This document shows, in pieces, positions 52,324-60,391 of a stretch of DNA of 64,000 nucleotides. Source of the stretch: Desulfocapsa sp. (GTDB taxonomy: Bacteria; Desulfobacterota; Desulfobulbia; Desulfobulbales; Desulfocapsaceae); contig VMSP01000023.1 in the NCBI GenBank assembly GCA_013792135.1, positions 22,422-86,421 of the forward strand. The letters are read 5' to 3'. The position numbers were made by a program, and so were the translations under genes. Under the pieces are notes generated by a model. It did no database searches and had not been told where the DNA came from. It was given only the letters and a program-made list of their open reading frames with translations. Position 1 is the stretch's first letter, and each line of letters begins with the position of its first letter.

Positions 52324-54123
52324 ATGACCCCGGTGGAAGAAAAAAGTGCAAGGCGTAAGCTCTCCCGGTTGTGGCAACAGTTTGCTGTGATTCTAGTCCT
52401 GGTTGTGGTCTTTCTGCTTGTTATCCGTGAAATCCGGACGAAGCGTTCTGATCAGGTCTATGTGACCACCAGTGGCCGCATTGATATGTGCCTGTTCTGT
52501 CACAAGGAAGAAAAACTCGACGCGGCCCATGATGCACGGGTGATCGGCTGCGCCTCCTGTCATCTTGGTGATGCCATGGCCATTGATAAGGAGAAGGCTC
52601 ATGCGGGGATGGTTATTAATCCCGGTGATCTGCGGGTGGTTGAGAAAACATGCGGGGTTGAAGGCTGTCATCCCACCGACGTCCAGAAGGTCAAGAATTC
52701 CCTGATGGCCACCAACCGGGGGATTATCGGTACCCTTCTTTTTTACTGGGGTGAGAGTGATAGTCAGGATACTGACCTTACGGTGGAAAAATTACTGGCC
52801 GGTAATAAAAACTCTCTAGCCCTGGATTATTATCGCAAGCTCTGTGCCACCTGTCATTTATGGAAGCAAAAAAATGATCTGCCTGGGGCCCCTGATTTTT
52901 TTAATGAGAAGGGCGGTGGTTGTACGGCCTGCCATTTTGTCATGCCCGAAGGCACAGAGCGCAAGGGGGTGACTGAGTTTGATGATGCCTCCAAGAGTGA
53001 GAAATCTAAGGTCCATCCCTTGATGATAAAAAAGGTACAGGATGTTAACTGCATCCGTTGTCATAATCGTTCCGGGCGCATTGGGATCTCCTATACAGGT
53101 GTTTTTGAATCGGAAGGATACGGCACGCCTTACGAGAAAGGGGGGCTGACCTCGAAACAACTCCCAGGTTCCCGCTTTTATCTGGAAGTTGCCGAGGATG
53201 TGCATCATAAAAAAGGACTGGCCTGTATTGATTGTCATACTCGCAATGAAATCATGGGCGATGGGGTGAGTTATGCCCATTATGAAGAGCAAGTGGAGAT
53301 CTCCTGCACAATGTGTCATTCCGCAAATCCTGGGTTGACCCGTAAAGGGAAACCCGTGAATAATATTGCCATCAAAGAAGGACAATGGCAGTTGACCAGC
53401 AAGATAAGCGAGAAGGTACATCCGCTGCAGCTCCCAAAACAAGGGGTCTGCGATTTCAACGGCCATAAACGTGTCACCTGCGAGTCCTGCCATTCCACCT
53501 GGGTGCCTCAATGTTATGGCTGTCATGCCAAACGGGATGCAGGCCAGACCCATCTTGATAAGTTGACCCTCAAGGAAACTCCGGGGATGTGGGAAGAGGG
53601 CCGCTCGTATATCCGCTACGAGAAACCGATGCTGGCCGTGTGGAAAGATGAGGTAGTGATTGTCACTCCAGGTTGTCAGGATATTGTGAGTCTGGTTGAT
53701 GAAAAGGGGAAGGTCGAGGGTGGTTTTAACCGCTTCACCATGGCTGCCATTAATCCGCATACCACCCAGAGCAAGGGCAGAAGCTGTGCTGAGTGTCACA
53801 CCTCAACTAAGGTGGTGGGATTAGGCGAGGGAACAGTGACGGAGCAGGACGGGAAGTGGTCGTTCTCGCCACTTGATCAGGGGGTGGATACCTTTGCCGG
53901 TAAGACCGTCGGATTTGATGCCTTTGTTACCATCGACGGTAAGCCGCTGCAGCATGGATCACGAGCAGATCTGCGGCCTTTTAACGGTGATGAGCTGCGT
54001 AAGATTCTGCGGGTTGGGCTTTGTATTGAATGTCATACTGAATACAGCGATCCGGCCTGGAGGAATTATAATGCAGAGACCAAATGCCCTGTGCAGAAGT
54101 TTGAAGATAAGGGTCAGAAGTAG
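52324..54123 (+). CDS. membrane-anchored dodecahaem cytochrome c
   Basis: The protein has 599 residues with one N-terminal helix (about 17-35) that anchors it in the inner membrane with the haem domain in the periplasm. Eleven CxxCH motifs are seen in order: CLFCH, CASCH, CATCH, CTACH, CIRCH, CIDCH, CTMCH, CESCH, CYGCH, CAECH, CIECH. CGVEGCH, between the second and third, is a CX4CH motif, so up to 12 haems are predicted. It would pass electrons between the quinone pool and periplasmic partners. The ATG at 52324 is chosen; the frame is open upstream into nadE. No partner oxidoreductase gene is adjacent. It resembles the NapC/NrfH-plus-multihaem class only in its anchor. Confidence 0.88.
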   Translation: MTPVEEKSARRKLSRLWQQFAVILVLVVVFLLVIREIRTKRSDQVYVTTSGRIDMCLFCHKEEKLDAAHDARVIGCASCHLGDAMAIDKEKAHAGMVINPGDLRVVEKTCGVEGCHPTDVQKVKNSLMATNRGIIGTLLFYWGESDSQDTDLTVEKLLAGNKNSLALDYYRKLCATCHLWKQKNDLPGAPDFFNEKGGGCTACHFVMPEGTERKGVTEFDDASKSEKSKVHPLMIKKVQDVNCIRCHNRSGRIGISYTGVFESEGYGTPYEKGGLTSKQLPGSRFYLEVAEDVHHKKGLACIDCHTRNEIMGDGVSYAHYEEQVEISCTMCHSANPGLTRKGKPVNNIAIKEGQWQLTSKISEKVHPLQLPKQGVCDFNGHKRVTCESCHSTWVPQCYGCHAKRDAGQTHLDKLTLKETPGMWEEGRSYIRYEKPMLAVWKDEVVIVTPGCQDIVSLVDEKGKVEGGFNRFTMAAINPHTTQSKGRSCAECHTSTKVVGLGEGTVTEQDGKWSFSPLDQGVDTFAGKTVGFDAFVTIDGKPLQHGSRADLRPFNGDELRKILRVGLCIECHTEYSDPAWRNYNAETKCPVQKFEDKGQK

Positions 54124-54169
54124 TTGGGGTGGCGGCTGTTTTCGTAGCCTGATAAATTTACACATTCCT

Positions 54170-54212
54170 GTTGGGTTACAACACACAAAAACGTGCCTGA
54201 TCCAACCTACTT
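54170..54212. repeat. lone GTTGGGTTAC...GATCCAACCTAC hairpin
   Basis: GTTGGGTTACAACACACAAA followed by AACGTGCCTGATCCAACCTA matches the hairpins found after the sugar phosphotransferase copies. Here it lies between two convergent genes and could end transcription from both. Confidence 0.65.
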
Positions 54213-54719
54213 TGGATTCTCTTTGCCGAGATGGAGCAGAGAACTCGTCACCGTCCCATGCCATACTGGGATTAACCAATAACTTTCCGGCTTCTGTTGG
54301 ATGGTAGCGCGAAGGGTTTCGCTCAGCCAGTGGCTGTCTTCCACCAGATTGTAAAAAACAGAATCAGTTCCGATAAAGCCATCCAGCATATGAGTCAGGA
54401 TGTGCAGTACTTTGCTGGGGTATCCTAATTGAAGACAGAGCAGATCTTCAAGCTCTGTCAGGCCCGTATCCTGAAGTTCTTTTAATAAATCCCTGCAGAA
54501 TCTATGGTTGGCAGCAATTCCTTTTTCAATTTCCATCCAGAAATTTGTACTGGAGGCAGATCGGATTTCTTCATCCTTTATGGTATTTGACTGATAAACA
54601 ATAAGTTGCGTCGTGTTGATAAAATGGATGGTCTGTTGACGGGCCTGCCCGAGATTGTTACCGGTTGCCAGAAAAAGGTGCTGCTGGTTGAGTTGGGTAC
54701 AGGTCTTGGAAGGATTCAT
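54207..54719 (-). CDS. hypothetical protein
   Basis: The 170-residue frame has balanced composition (helical, with FIGTDSVFYNLVEDSHWLSE and QKPESYWLIPVWHG at the C-terminus) and no signal peptide or membrane helix. The C-terminal third is the most ordered. No family is recognised. It is convergent with the cytochrome gene and lies upstream of a dispersed repeat. It could be a lineage-specific cytosolic protein. Confidence 0.5.
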   Translation of the reverse strand: MNPSKTCTQLNQQHLFLATGNNLGQARQQTIHFINTTQLIVYQSNTIKDEEIRSASSTNFWMEIEKGIAANHRFCRDLLKELQDTGLTELEDLLCLQLGYPSKVLHILTHMLDGFIGTDSVFYNLVEDSHWLSETLRATIQQKPESYWLIPVWHGTVTSSLLHLGKENPK

Positions 54720-54733
54720 GGGTCAGCTTTATT

Positions 54734-54801
54734 TCTCGCGCAGTGACGCAGAGAAGAGCTTTTTGTGATTTTTCTCTGCGTCTCCGCGCCTCTGCGCGAG
54801 A
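54734..54801. repeat. CTCGCGCAGTGACGCAGAG inverted repeat
   Basis: CTCGCGCAGTGACGCAGAGA and TCTCTGCGTCTCCGCGCC with CTCTGCGCGAGA form a long imperfect hairpin of the same family as the one at 1166. Confidence 0.75.
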
Positions 54802-54826
54802 TTATTCTTTGAGTCATGCCATAAAA

Positions 54827-54858
54827 AAAACCCCTGTCGAATGAACGACAGGGGTTTT
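54827..54858. terminator. bidirectional intrinsic terminator
   Basis: AAAACCCCTGTCG and CGACAGGGGTTTT are perfect arms around a six-base loop, with A-runs on the left and TTTT on the right. It ends the outer-membrane protein gene on the minus strand, whose stop is 34 bases away, and can also stop transcripts from the left. Confidence 0.9.
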
Positions 54859-54891
54859 AAATGCTTATTGCTTTTTATACGTCAAAACGTA

Positions 54892-56286
54892 TTAGAAGCT
54901 CATGGTCAGATGATGGCTGGCCAGTAAAATGGATTCGGTATCTTGGTACTTTGTTCCCAACTTGAAGAAGTCGCCAGTGTCAAGATAACCAAGGTGTACG
55001 GCATAGATCAGGTTGTCAAGCAGTTTGTAGGCAGCGCCGACATTGTACTCAAAACCGTATTCGTCATCATAGCCAGGCAATTCCTTGTCGGCCATGGCAT
55101 ACCCAAAACCGGCATGCAGGGTCAGATCCTGACTGGCAGCAAAGTCTGCAGTAAGAACGACAGCATTGACACCGGCGGTTTTGGCCTTGGCACCCCATTC
55201 ATTTGTTGTACCTTGGTCGTTGTTCAGGATGTTGCCAAAGACGCCGGTCAGGATATAGAGCGGTTCGAAGTCAGCACCAGTGCCACCGTAGCTTTCCAGG
55301 TCGGTATCTTTAGCATTGTCATCACCACTGGTGTGGAAGTACATGGCATGGCCGGTCAGATCATTCATTGTTGCGTTGAAGTCAGCGATAAAGGCGAGTT
55401 GGCTGATATCCTGATCTTTTTGGACACTAGTCCCAAAATCTTTATCACCAAACTTGTAGTCAAACTCTGTATCAAATCCCATATTTTCGCCGATCTTGAA
55501 CTGACCAACGCCCTTGACACGATGGGAAGCGGTCTGATAGCCATAGGAGAAAATTGTAGCTCCGGTATTCGTGTCAATTGATGCGGTATCAATAATAGCA
55601 GCATTGTTTTTTGAATAGCCATATCCCAGACTAGCTTTACCCCATCCACCATTCATAGTGGCGCCGACTTCAAGGTAATCGGAGTCTAAGTCGTCATCGC
55701 TTACCACCGCGAAATCACCTGAGCTTTGAACATAGGCCTCACCTTCAACCATCTTTTGGACGAAAGCATACGTGGAGAACTGCTCTCCAAAGAGCTTAGC
55801 AGAGCTCCAGAAAATACGGTCTCCGGCGGTGGCGCTATCAACAAAAGGAAGTCCCCAGGCACCGGCTGAACGACGACCGATTTCCCAAGTACCGATGGGT
55901 GATTTGTAAACCAGCCACAATCTCTCGATGGACATGTTCCTGCCATTGTTGACATCTGTGTCGTCCTGGGCTCCCCAGACTGTGCCCCAGTCGATGAGAC
56001 GAACCCGGCTCTTCATGCTGACCTTGTCATTGACAATCATTTCGGCCTCAATGTTGAACATGTGCTGCATCCAGGCATCAGAATTGGTGTCAGCGGCACC
56101 AGGATTGGTGGCCAATTGAAAGCCCTGGCCTCCAAAACCGTTATAGGCGGCAGCGCCCATGCCCTTGTCAATATAGAAACCATCAACGGTATAATCGCCT
56201 TTGATCTTAAGTTCCAGCGCTGCAGCGCTTGTTGCAATGCCGGCCACCAGGCCGAGAGCAGCAACGGTAGAAAGTATTTTCTTCAT
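54892..56286 (-). CDS. outer-membrane beta-barrel protein (porin-like)
   Basis: The 464-residue protein has a signal peptide (about 1-23, AGIATSAAA) and begins the mature part LELKIKGDYTVDGFY. Alternating hydrophobic and aromatic residues run through the length, with short Asp/Gly-rich turns, and it ends LASHHLTMSF with a C-terminal Phe as needed for outer-membrane insertion. AGGAGAAAAG precedes the ATG. The AT-rich region 56287-56548 holds the promoters of this gene and of the divergent MFS gene. It likely forms a general or substrate-specific channel. Abundant expression is suggested by the strong ribosome site and terminator. Confidence 0.87.
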   Translation of the reverse strand: MKKILSTVAALGLVAGIATSAAALELKIKGDYTVDGFYIDKGMGAAAYNGFGGQGFQLATNPGAADTNSDAWMQHMFNIEAEMIVNDKVSMKSRVRLIDWGTVWGAQDDTDVNNGRNMSIERLWLVYKSPIGTWEIGRRSAGAWGLPFVDSATAGDRIFWSSAKLFGEQFSTYAFVQKMVEGEAYVQSSGDFAVVSDDDLDSDYLEVGATMNGGWGKASLGYGYSKNNAAIIDTASIDTNTGATIFSYGYQTASHRVKGVGQFKIGENMGFDTEFDYKFGDKDFGTSVQKDQDISQLAFIADFNATMNDLTGHAMYFHTSGDDNAKDTDLESYGGTGADFEPLYILTGVFGNILNNDQGTTNEWGAKAKTAGVNAVVLTADFAASQDLTLHAGFGYAMADKELPGYDDEYGFEYNVGAAYKLLDNLIYAVHLGYLDTGDFFKLGTKYQDTESILLASHHLTMSF

Positions 56287-56548
56287 CTCTTTTCTCCTTA
56301 ATATTCAGGATAATTTGTTTCAGGTAACCCACTGTCACCATACAACCTTTTTAGGCCTGGTACAAAAACAGTATCCAGGTACAAAATTTTATACATAAGG
56401 TTCATATATAATGGAGAAGGGGTAAAGTCAAGCCTTAGATTTCTCCTGGTTCATTTTTTTTCAAAAAACGGGTAAGGTACGGAAAATAAGTTTATGCTGC
56501 AAAATATTTTGCATCTTTTCATGTTGATTTCTTAACTTTTTTGAGTCT

Positions 56549-57958
56549 ATGTCACATCCTGATTCTCCCAATCCCTGGCTTTTTTTCTGCATGGTGGCCA
56601 TTGGCGTCTTTCTTTCAACAATGGACAGCAGCATGGTCAATGTGGCTCTGCCTACTATTATGCGCAGTTTTACCACGACCCTGGCGCAGACAGAATGGGT
56701 GGCATTGATCTACCTCCTGACCATTACCATTACTCTATTGATCTGGGGGAGACTTTCGGATCGTCTGGGAAAGGGGAAAATGTATTTGCTGGGGATGCTG
56801 ATTTTCAGCATCGGTTCTGTGCTCTGCTATCTGTCATCGTCACTGTCCATGCTTATCTTCTGCCGTTTTATTCAGGCCTGTGGCGCTTCGATGATGATGT
56901 CATCCGGTCCGGCCATTATTAAGATGGTCTTTCCAGTACATCAGTTAGGCAGAGCGTTGGGGCTTGTTGGTATTGCTACTTCCATTGGCCTGATGAGCGG
57001 GCCGGTGGTGAGTGGTTTTCTGATCCAGTTTTTTTCCTGGCGTTTTCTCTTTCTGGTGACCGTGCCAGTCAGCTTGCTTTGTTTTGGGGTTGGTTGGTAC
57101 TGGCTGCTGCCGCTTATCCCTTCTCCCATTCCTGGAAGTTTGAAAATGACACGTTTCGACTGGACAGGCCTGGTGGTCTGGACTCTGCTTCTTGCTTTGG
57201 CAGTCCTGGCCTCGACCCATTACGGTGCATTTTCCAGGACAATAGCCTTGGCAGGGATGTTCGGGTTCTGTGTACTCCTTTTTCTCTTTAAAATGATTGA
57301 ACACAGGGCTGAAGAACCACTTTTGCCTCTGTTCTTATTTAAGGATCGCTATTACGCCATTGGCATGAGCTGTGCGGCGCTCTCTTTTGTCGTGCTTTTT
57401 GTGGTCCTGCTCCTTATTCCTTTTTATCTTGATTATGTGCTTCTTCTCCCTATTAAAAGGATTGGTCTGGTGATGATGTCGGTGCCGCTGGCGGTGTTTG
57501 TGGTATCTCCTCTGTCCGGTTGGTTGTATGACCGAATGGGAGCCAGATTGCTTACCACCACCGGTCTGGCTCTTTGTTGTCTTGCTCTGGTCTTTCTTTG
57601 TTTTCTTGACGAGCACTCAGTGGTGATTGATGTTGCATGGAGACTGACCCTGCTGGGTGCTGGTCAGGCCTTGTTTCTTTCTCCGAATACGGCTTCCGTT
57701 CTGGCTACCGTTGATTCGCGTCATATTGGTATCACTTCCGGCATGCTGGCCACAGCGCGGAACCTGGGGATGCTGGTTGGTGTTACCCTTGCAGGTCTGA
57801 TTTTCAGGGAGGTTTTTTCTTTCTTGAGTGGGGGATTGGATGTGAAAGATTTTAGCTCAGTTCATACCACAGCGTTCATCCGCTCTCTGCAGATAAGTTT
57901 TGGCCTCACCGCGTTCGTGGCAATGATTGGGGCCCTGCTTTCTGGTCGCAGAGAATGA
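56549..57958 (+). CDS. MFS multidrug exporter, DHA2 (EmrB) type
   Basis: The 469-residue protein has about 14 hydrophobic helices. VFLSTMDSSMVNVALPTI carries the Asp of helix 1 typical for DHA2 exporters, IWGRLSDRLGKGKMYL is motif A in loop 2-3, and LGLVGIATSIGLMSGPVVSG is the antiporter motif C. It would export a drug-like or metabolic compound with proton motive force. No regulator of the TetR or MarR family is adjacent; the outer-membrane gene on the other strand is divergent from it. Confidence 0.92.
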   Translation: MSHPDSPNPWLFFCMVAIGVFLSTMDSSMVNVALPTIMRSFTTTLAQTEWVALIYLLTITITLLIWGRLSDRLGKGKMYLLGMLIFSIGSVLCYLSSSLSMLIFCRFIQACGASMMMSSGPAIIKMVFPVHQLGRALGLVGIATSIGLMSGPVVSGFLIQFFSWRFLFLVTVPVSLLCFGVGWYWLLPLIPSPIPGSLKMTRFDWTGLVVWTLLLALAVLASTHYGAFSRTIALAGMFGFCVLLFLFKMIEHRAEEPLLPLFLFKDRYYAIGMSCAALSFVVLFVVLLLIPFYLDYVLLLPIKRIGLVMMSVPLAVFVVSPLSGWLYDRMGARLLTTTGLALCCLALVFLCFLDEHSVVIDVAWRLTLLGAGQALFLSPNTASVLATVDSRHIGITSGMLATARNLGMLVGVTLAGLIFREVFSFLSGGLDVKDFSSVHTTAFIRSLQISFGLTAFVAMIGALLSGRRE

Positions 57959-57960
57959 AC

Positions 57961-57988
57961 CGCAGATCTCTGCGTCTTGCGTGAGAAG
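57961..57988. repeat. short CGCAGATCTCTGCGTCTTGCG repeat
   Basis: CCGCAGA-TCTCTGCG and TGCGTGAGAA are a shortened form of the CGCAGAG family. It lies between convergent genes (MFS and the sensor kinase) and may act as a hairpin terminator for both. Confidence 0.55.
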
Positions 57989-57995
57989 AATGTTT

Positions 57996-59810
57996 TTATT
58001 CTGAAGGATGCATTTCGTTGTTTATCGGTAGGGTCACGGTGGCAACGGTCCCGCAGCTGGCTCCTGCTTGCAGTGAAAAGGTGCCCTGATGTTCGACAAC
58101 GATTTTCTTGACCAGGGTCAGTCCCATGCCTGTGCCGTAGATCTTAGTGGTGAAAAAGGGGTCTGCTACCTTGGCCATATTGCCATTGATGATACCTGCT
58201 CCACTATCGGTGATGAGAATTGAGACGCTTGTCGGATCCTGCTTGACGCTGACATTGAGAAGGCCACCATTGGGCATGGCCTCAATACCATTACGGATCA
58301 GATGCAGGAGCATTTGTCTGATCATTTGGGCGTCGAGATAAAGAGAGGGACCTGGTTCGTGGAGGTTGAGCTGATAGCTGATCCCCTGTTTTTTCATGGC
58401 ACCATAGAGCAGCATGACACTCTTGCGGATCAGTGGATAAAGGGGCTGGTTGTTTTTTTGGGCTTTGTTTTCAGTAACAAAATTAAAAAGATCTTCGAGT
58501 GTGGATTCAATCTTGGTTGCATCCTGGGCCATGATACCGAGAAATTTAAGGATATCGGGATCGGTGACTTTCCTGGTGAGTAATCTTGCAGTACCACCGA
58601 TTGAAGTGATGGGATTGCGGATGGCATGGACCAGTTGGGCCGACATGTGGCCGAGAGCCGTATAGCGTTCGGCATCAACCAGCAGATCCTTGTTTTTTTC
58701 CAGCTCCTGGGTGACAGCCTCAAGCTCATGCATTTTGAAGAGCATCTTGGTGTAGAGATAGCTGTGCTCAATGGCCAGGCTTGCCTGACTGGCAAAGATT
58801 TCCAAGTCGGCGATATCATCATCGCAGATTGGGCGTAGCGTGATAAAATTATCGGCGATAAGAACGCCAAGGGATTGACTGGGAGAAAAGAGGGGGACAA
58901 TGATAAAGGTATCGTTTTGCAACAGCTCAAAGAGCTGGGTGCTGACAGGGACATCCTGGGCCATGCCATTCTGGACGAGGATACTTTTTCGTTCGGCGCA
59001 GGCACGAATGAGAGTATGGTCCTGATCGGTAACCGGGATGGAAAACTTTTTGATGATCCTGTTTACTTCCTGGTTGGAGTCTGAGAGGGAAAGTTTGAAA
59101 TTCAGAATGATATCATTCAGGTTCATATTTTTTATCTTGAGGTCTTCCCAGACGCGGCCAGCCTCTTCTCGGGAGGAGGGGCCGATAGCCAGTCGTCCCT
59201 GCAGCACCTGATGCTCCAGGTCAAAGAGGGCGAGAAAGGCCCGGTTGAACTGCAGCCCTTCGCTAGCCGTGATTCCCACCAGAATGGCCTGAAGGACATC
59301 GTCGAGTTCTACGCTGCTTAGATAGGCGGTGTTCATCTTCAGATTGAGCTGATGGAGAAACTGGGTACGGAAATTGGTGGCCTCAAGCTTCTTCTGGTAG
59401 AGGCGGTTGTCAATGACCAGGCGCCGTTTTTCCAGGGTAGTGTTTACCGCGTGATTAAAATCTGCAAGGTGCATCGGTTTGGTCAGGTAGTCATCGGCTC
59501 CCAGTCGCAGACAGAAAAGTGCAGTTTGCAGGTCTTCGGTGCCGGTGATCATGATAATGGACGTATCTGGATAGTGGCGGGCCAGGTCTGCCAGGAGCTC
59601 AGTTCCTTTGCGGTCGGGTAGTTCTATGTCGAGCAGGGCGAGGGCAACTTTTCGGCTGTGCAGCAGTTGCAAGAATTCTGCGGCCGTCGCAGCATGGAGT
59701 ACGGTATATCCCTCTCTGCTGAGAAAATCCTGAAAGAGGATGAAAATATCCTGTGAGTCGTCAACGACAACGATAACCTCATCAGAATTGATAAGTTGAG
59801 ATGGCTGCAT
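57996..59810 (-). CDS. REC-GAF-histidine kinase hybrid
   Basis: The 604-residue soluble protein begins with a response-regulator receiver domain (about 12-125; acidic pair D17-D18, phosphoacceptor D61 in LLDIELPD, K111). A coiled segment and a GAF domain follow (about 165-350). The HisKA domain has the H-box SAQLVHAIRNPITS (H395). The ATPase domain has HLIRNGIEAMPNGG, DSGAGI and GTGMGLTLVKK. With no membrane helix or DNA-binding domain, it takes a signal by phosphotransfer or by GAF ligand and passes phosphate on. A partner regulator is not adjacent. Confidence 0.92.
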   Translation of the reverse strand: MQPSQLINSDEVIVVVDDSQDIFILFQDFLSREGYTVLHAATAAEFLQLLHSRKVALALLDIELPDRKGTELLADLARHYPDTSIIMITGTEDLQTALFCLRLGADDYLTKPMHLADFNHAVNTTLEKRRLVIDNRLYQKKLEATNFRTQFLHQLNLKMNTAYLSSVELDDVLQAILVGITASEGLQFNRAFLALFDLEHQVLQGRLAIGPSSREEAGRVWEDLKIKNMNLNDIILNFKLSLSDSNQEVNRIIKKFSIPVTDQDHTLIRACAERKSILVQNGMAQDVPVSTQLFELLQNDTFIIVPLFSPSQSLGVLIADNFITLRPICDDDIADLEIFASQASLAIEHSYLYTKMLFKMHELEAVTQELEKNKDLLVDAERYTALGHMSAQLVHAIRNPITSIGGTARLLTRKVTDPDILKFLGIMAQDATKIESTLEDLFNFVTENKAQKNNQPLYPLIRKSVMLLYGAMKKQGISYQLNLHEPGPSLYLDAQMIRQMLLHLIRNGIEAMPNGGLLNVSVKQDPTSVSILITDSGAGIINGNMAKVADPFFTTKIYGTGMGLTLVKKIVVEHQGTFSLQAGASCGTVATVTLPINNEMHPSE

Positions 59811-59989
59811 AGGGTAATTTTATGGAGATGTTAGAGCTGATGCTTAACCAAGAAAAAATTTTATTCTTATCATGATCTGTTTGATTGTACCGCCTTGGTT
59901 GAAAAATAAAAGGAAAAATCGTATAAGCCATGGGCAATGGATTTGTTTTTGTTGAATGGTCTTAATGTTTCAGAACAAAAGAGGATGTG

Positions 59990-60391
59990 GTGGTAGAGGT
60001 AAATGACACAGAATTGAAGAAGGTGATCGGCGACTTCCTCGATATGGGGCATCTGGACAACATTGTTGCCATGTTCCGCAGGGAGCCGAGATATTATGCC
60101 TGGACTGGTGAGATCCTCAATGATCCGCGTTTTCAGGTGCGGCTTGGGGTCTCTGTTCTTTTTGAGGAATTACGCGCTGTTGATCACGATAAAATCGATC
60201 TGGCAACGTCCTCACTGCTGGCTCTTCTTCATTCTGTACCACTCCAGCCATCCTACGTGCGTGGTGAGGCGGTCAGTGTCCTGGCCATTATCGGTAGTGA
60301 TACTGCCATGGAAGGTGTGCGGGCCATGATGAGTGACGCTGATTCTCAGCTTGTTGAAGTGGCGAGGGATATTTTGGGAGAAAGTGTGTGA
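59990..60391 (+). CDS. small HEAT-like helical protein upstream of dinG
   Basis: The 133-residue protein (GTG 59990, GAGG upstream; GTG 59987 is an alternative) has helical repeats: VIGDFLDMGHLDNIVAMFRR, RFQVRLGVSVLFEELRA, VRGEAVSVLAIIGSDTAMEG, QLVEVARDILGES. The last two are HEAT-like (variable helix, then DxxxxVRxxA). Such proteins act as scaffolds; no enzyme motif is seen. The stop overlaps the dinG-like start (GTGA), so the two are translationally coupled. Confidence 0.7.
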   Translation: MVEVNDTELKKVIGDFLDMGHLDNIVAMFRREPRYYAWTGEILNDPRFQVRLGVSVLFEELRAVDHDKIDLATSSLLALLHSVPLQPSYVRGEAVSVLAIIGSDTAMEGVRAMMSDADSQLVEVARDILGESV

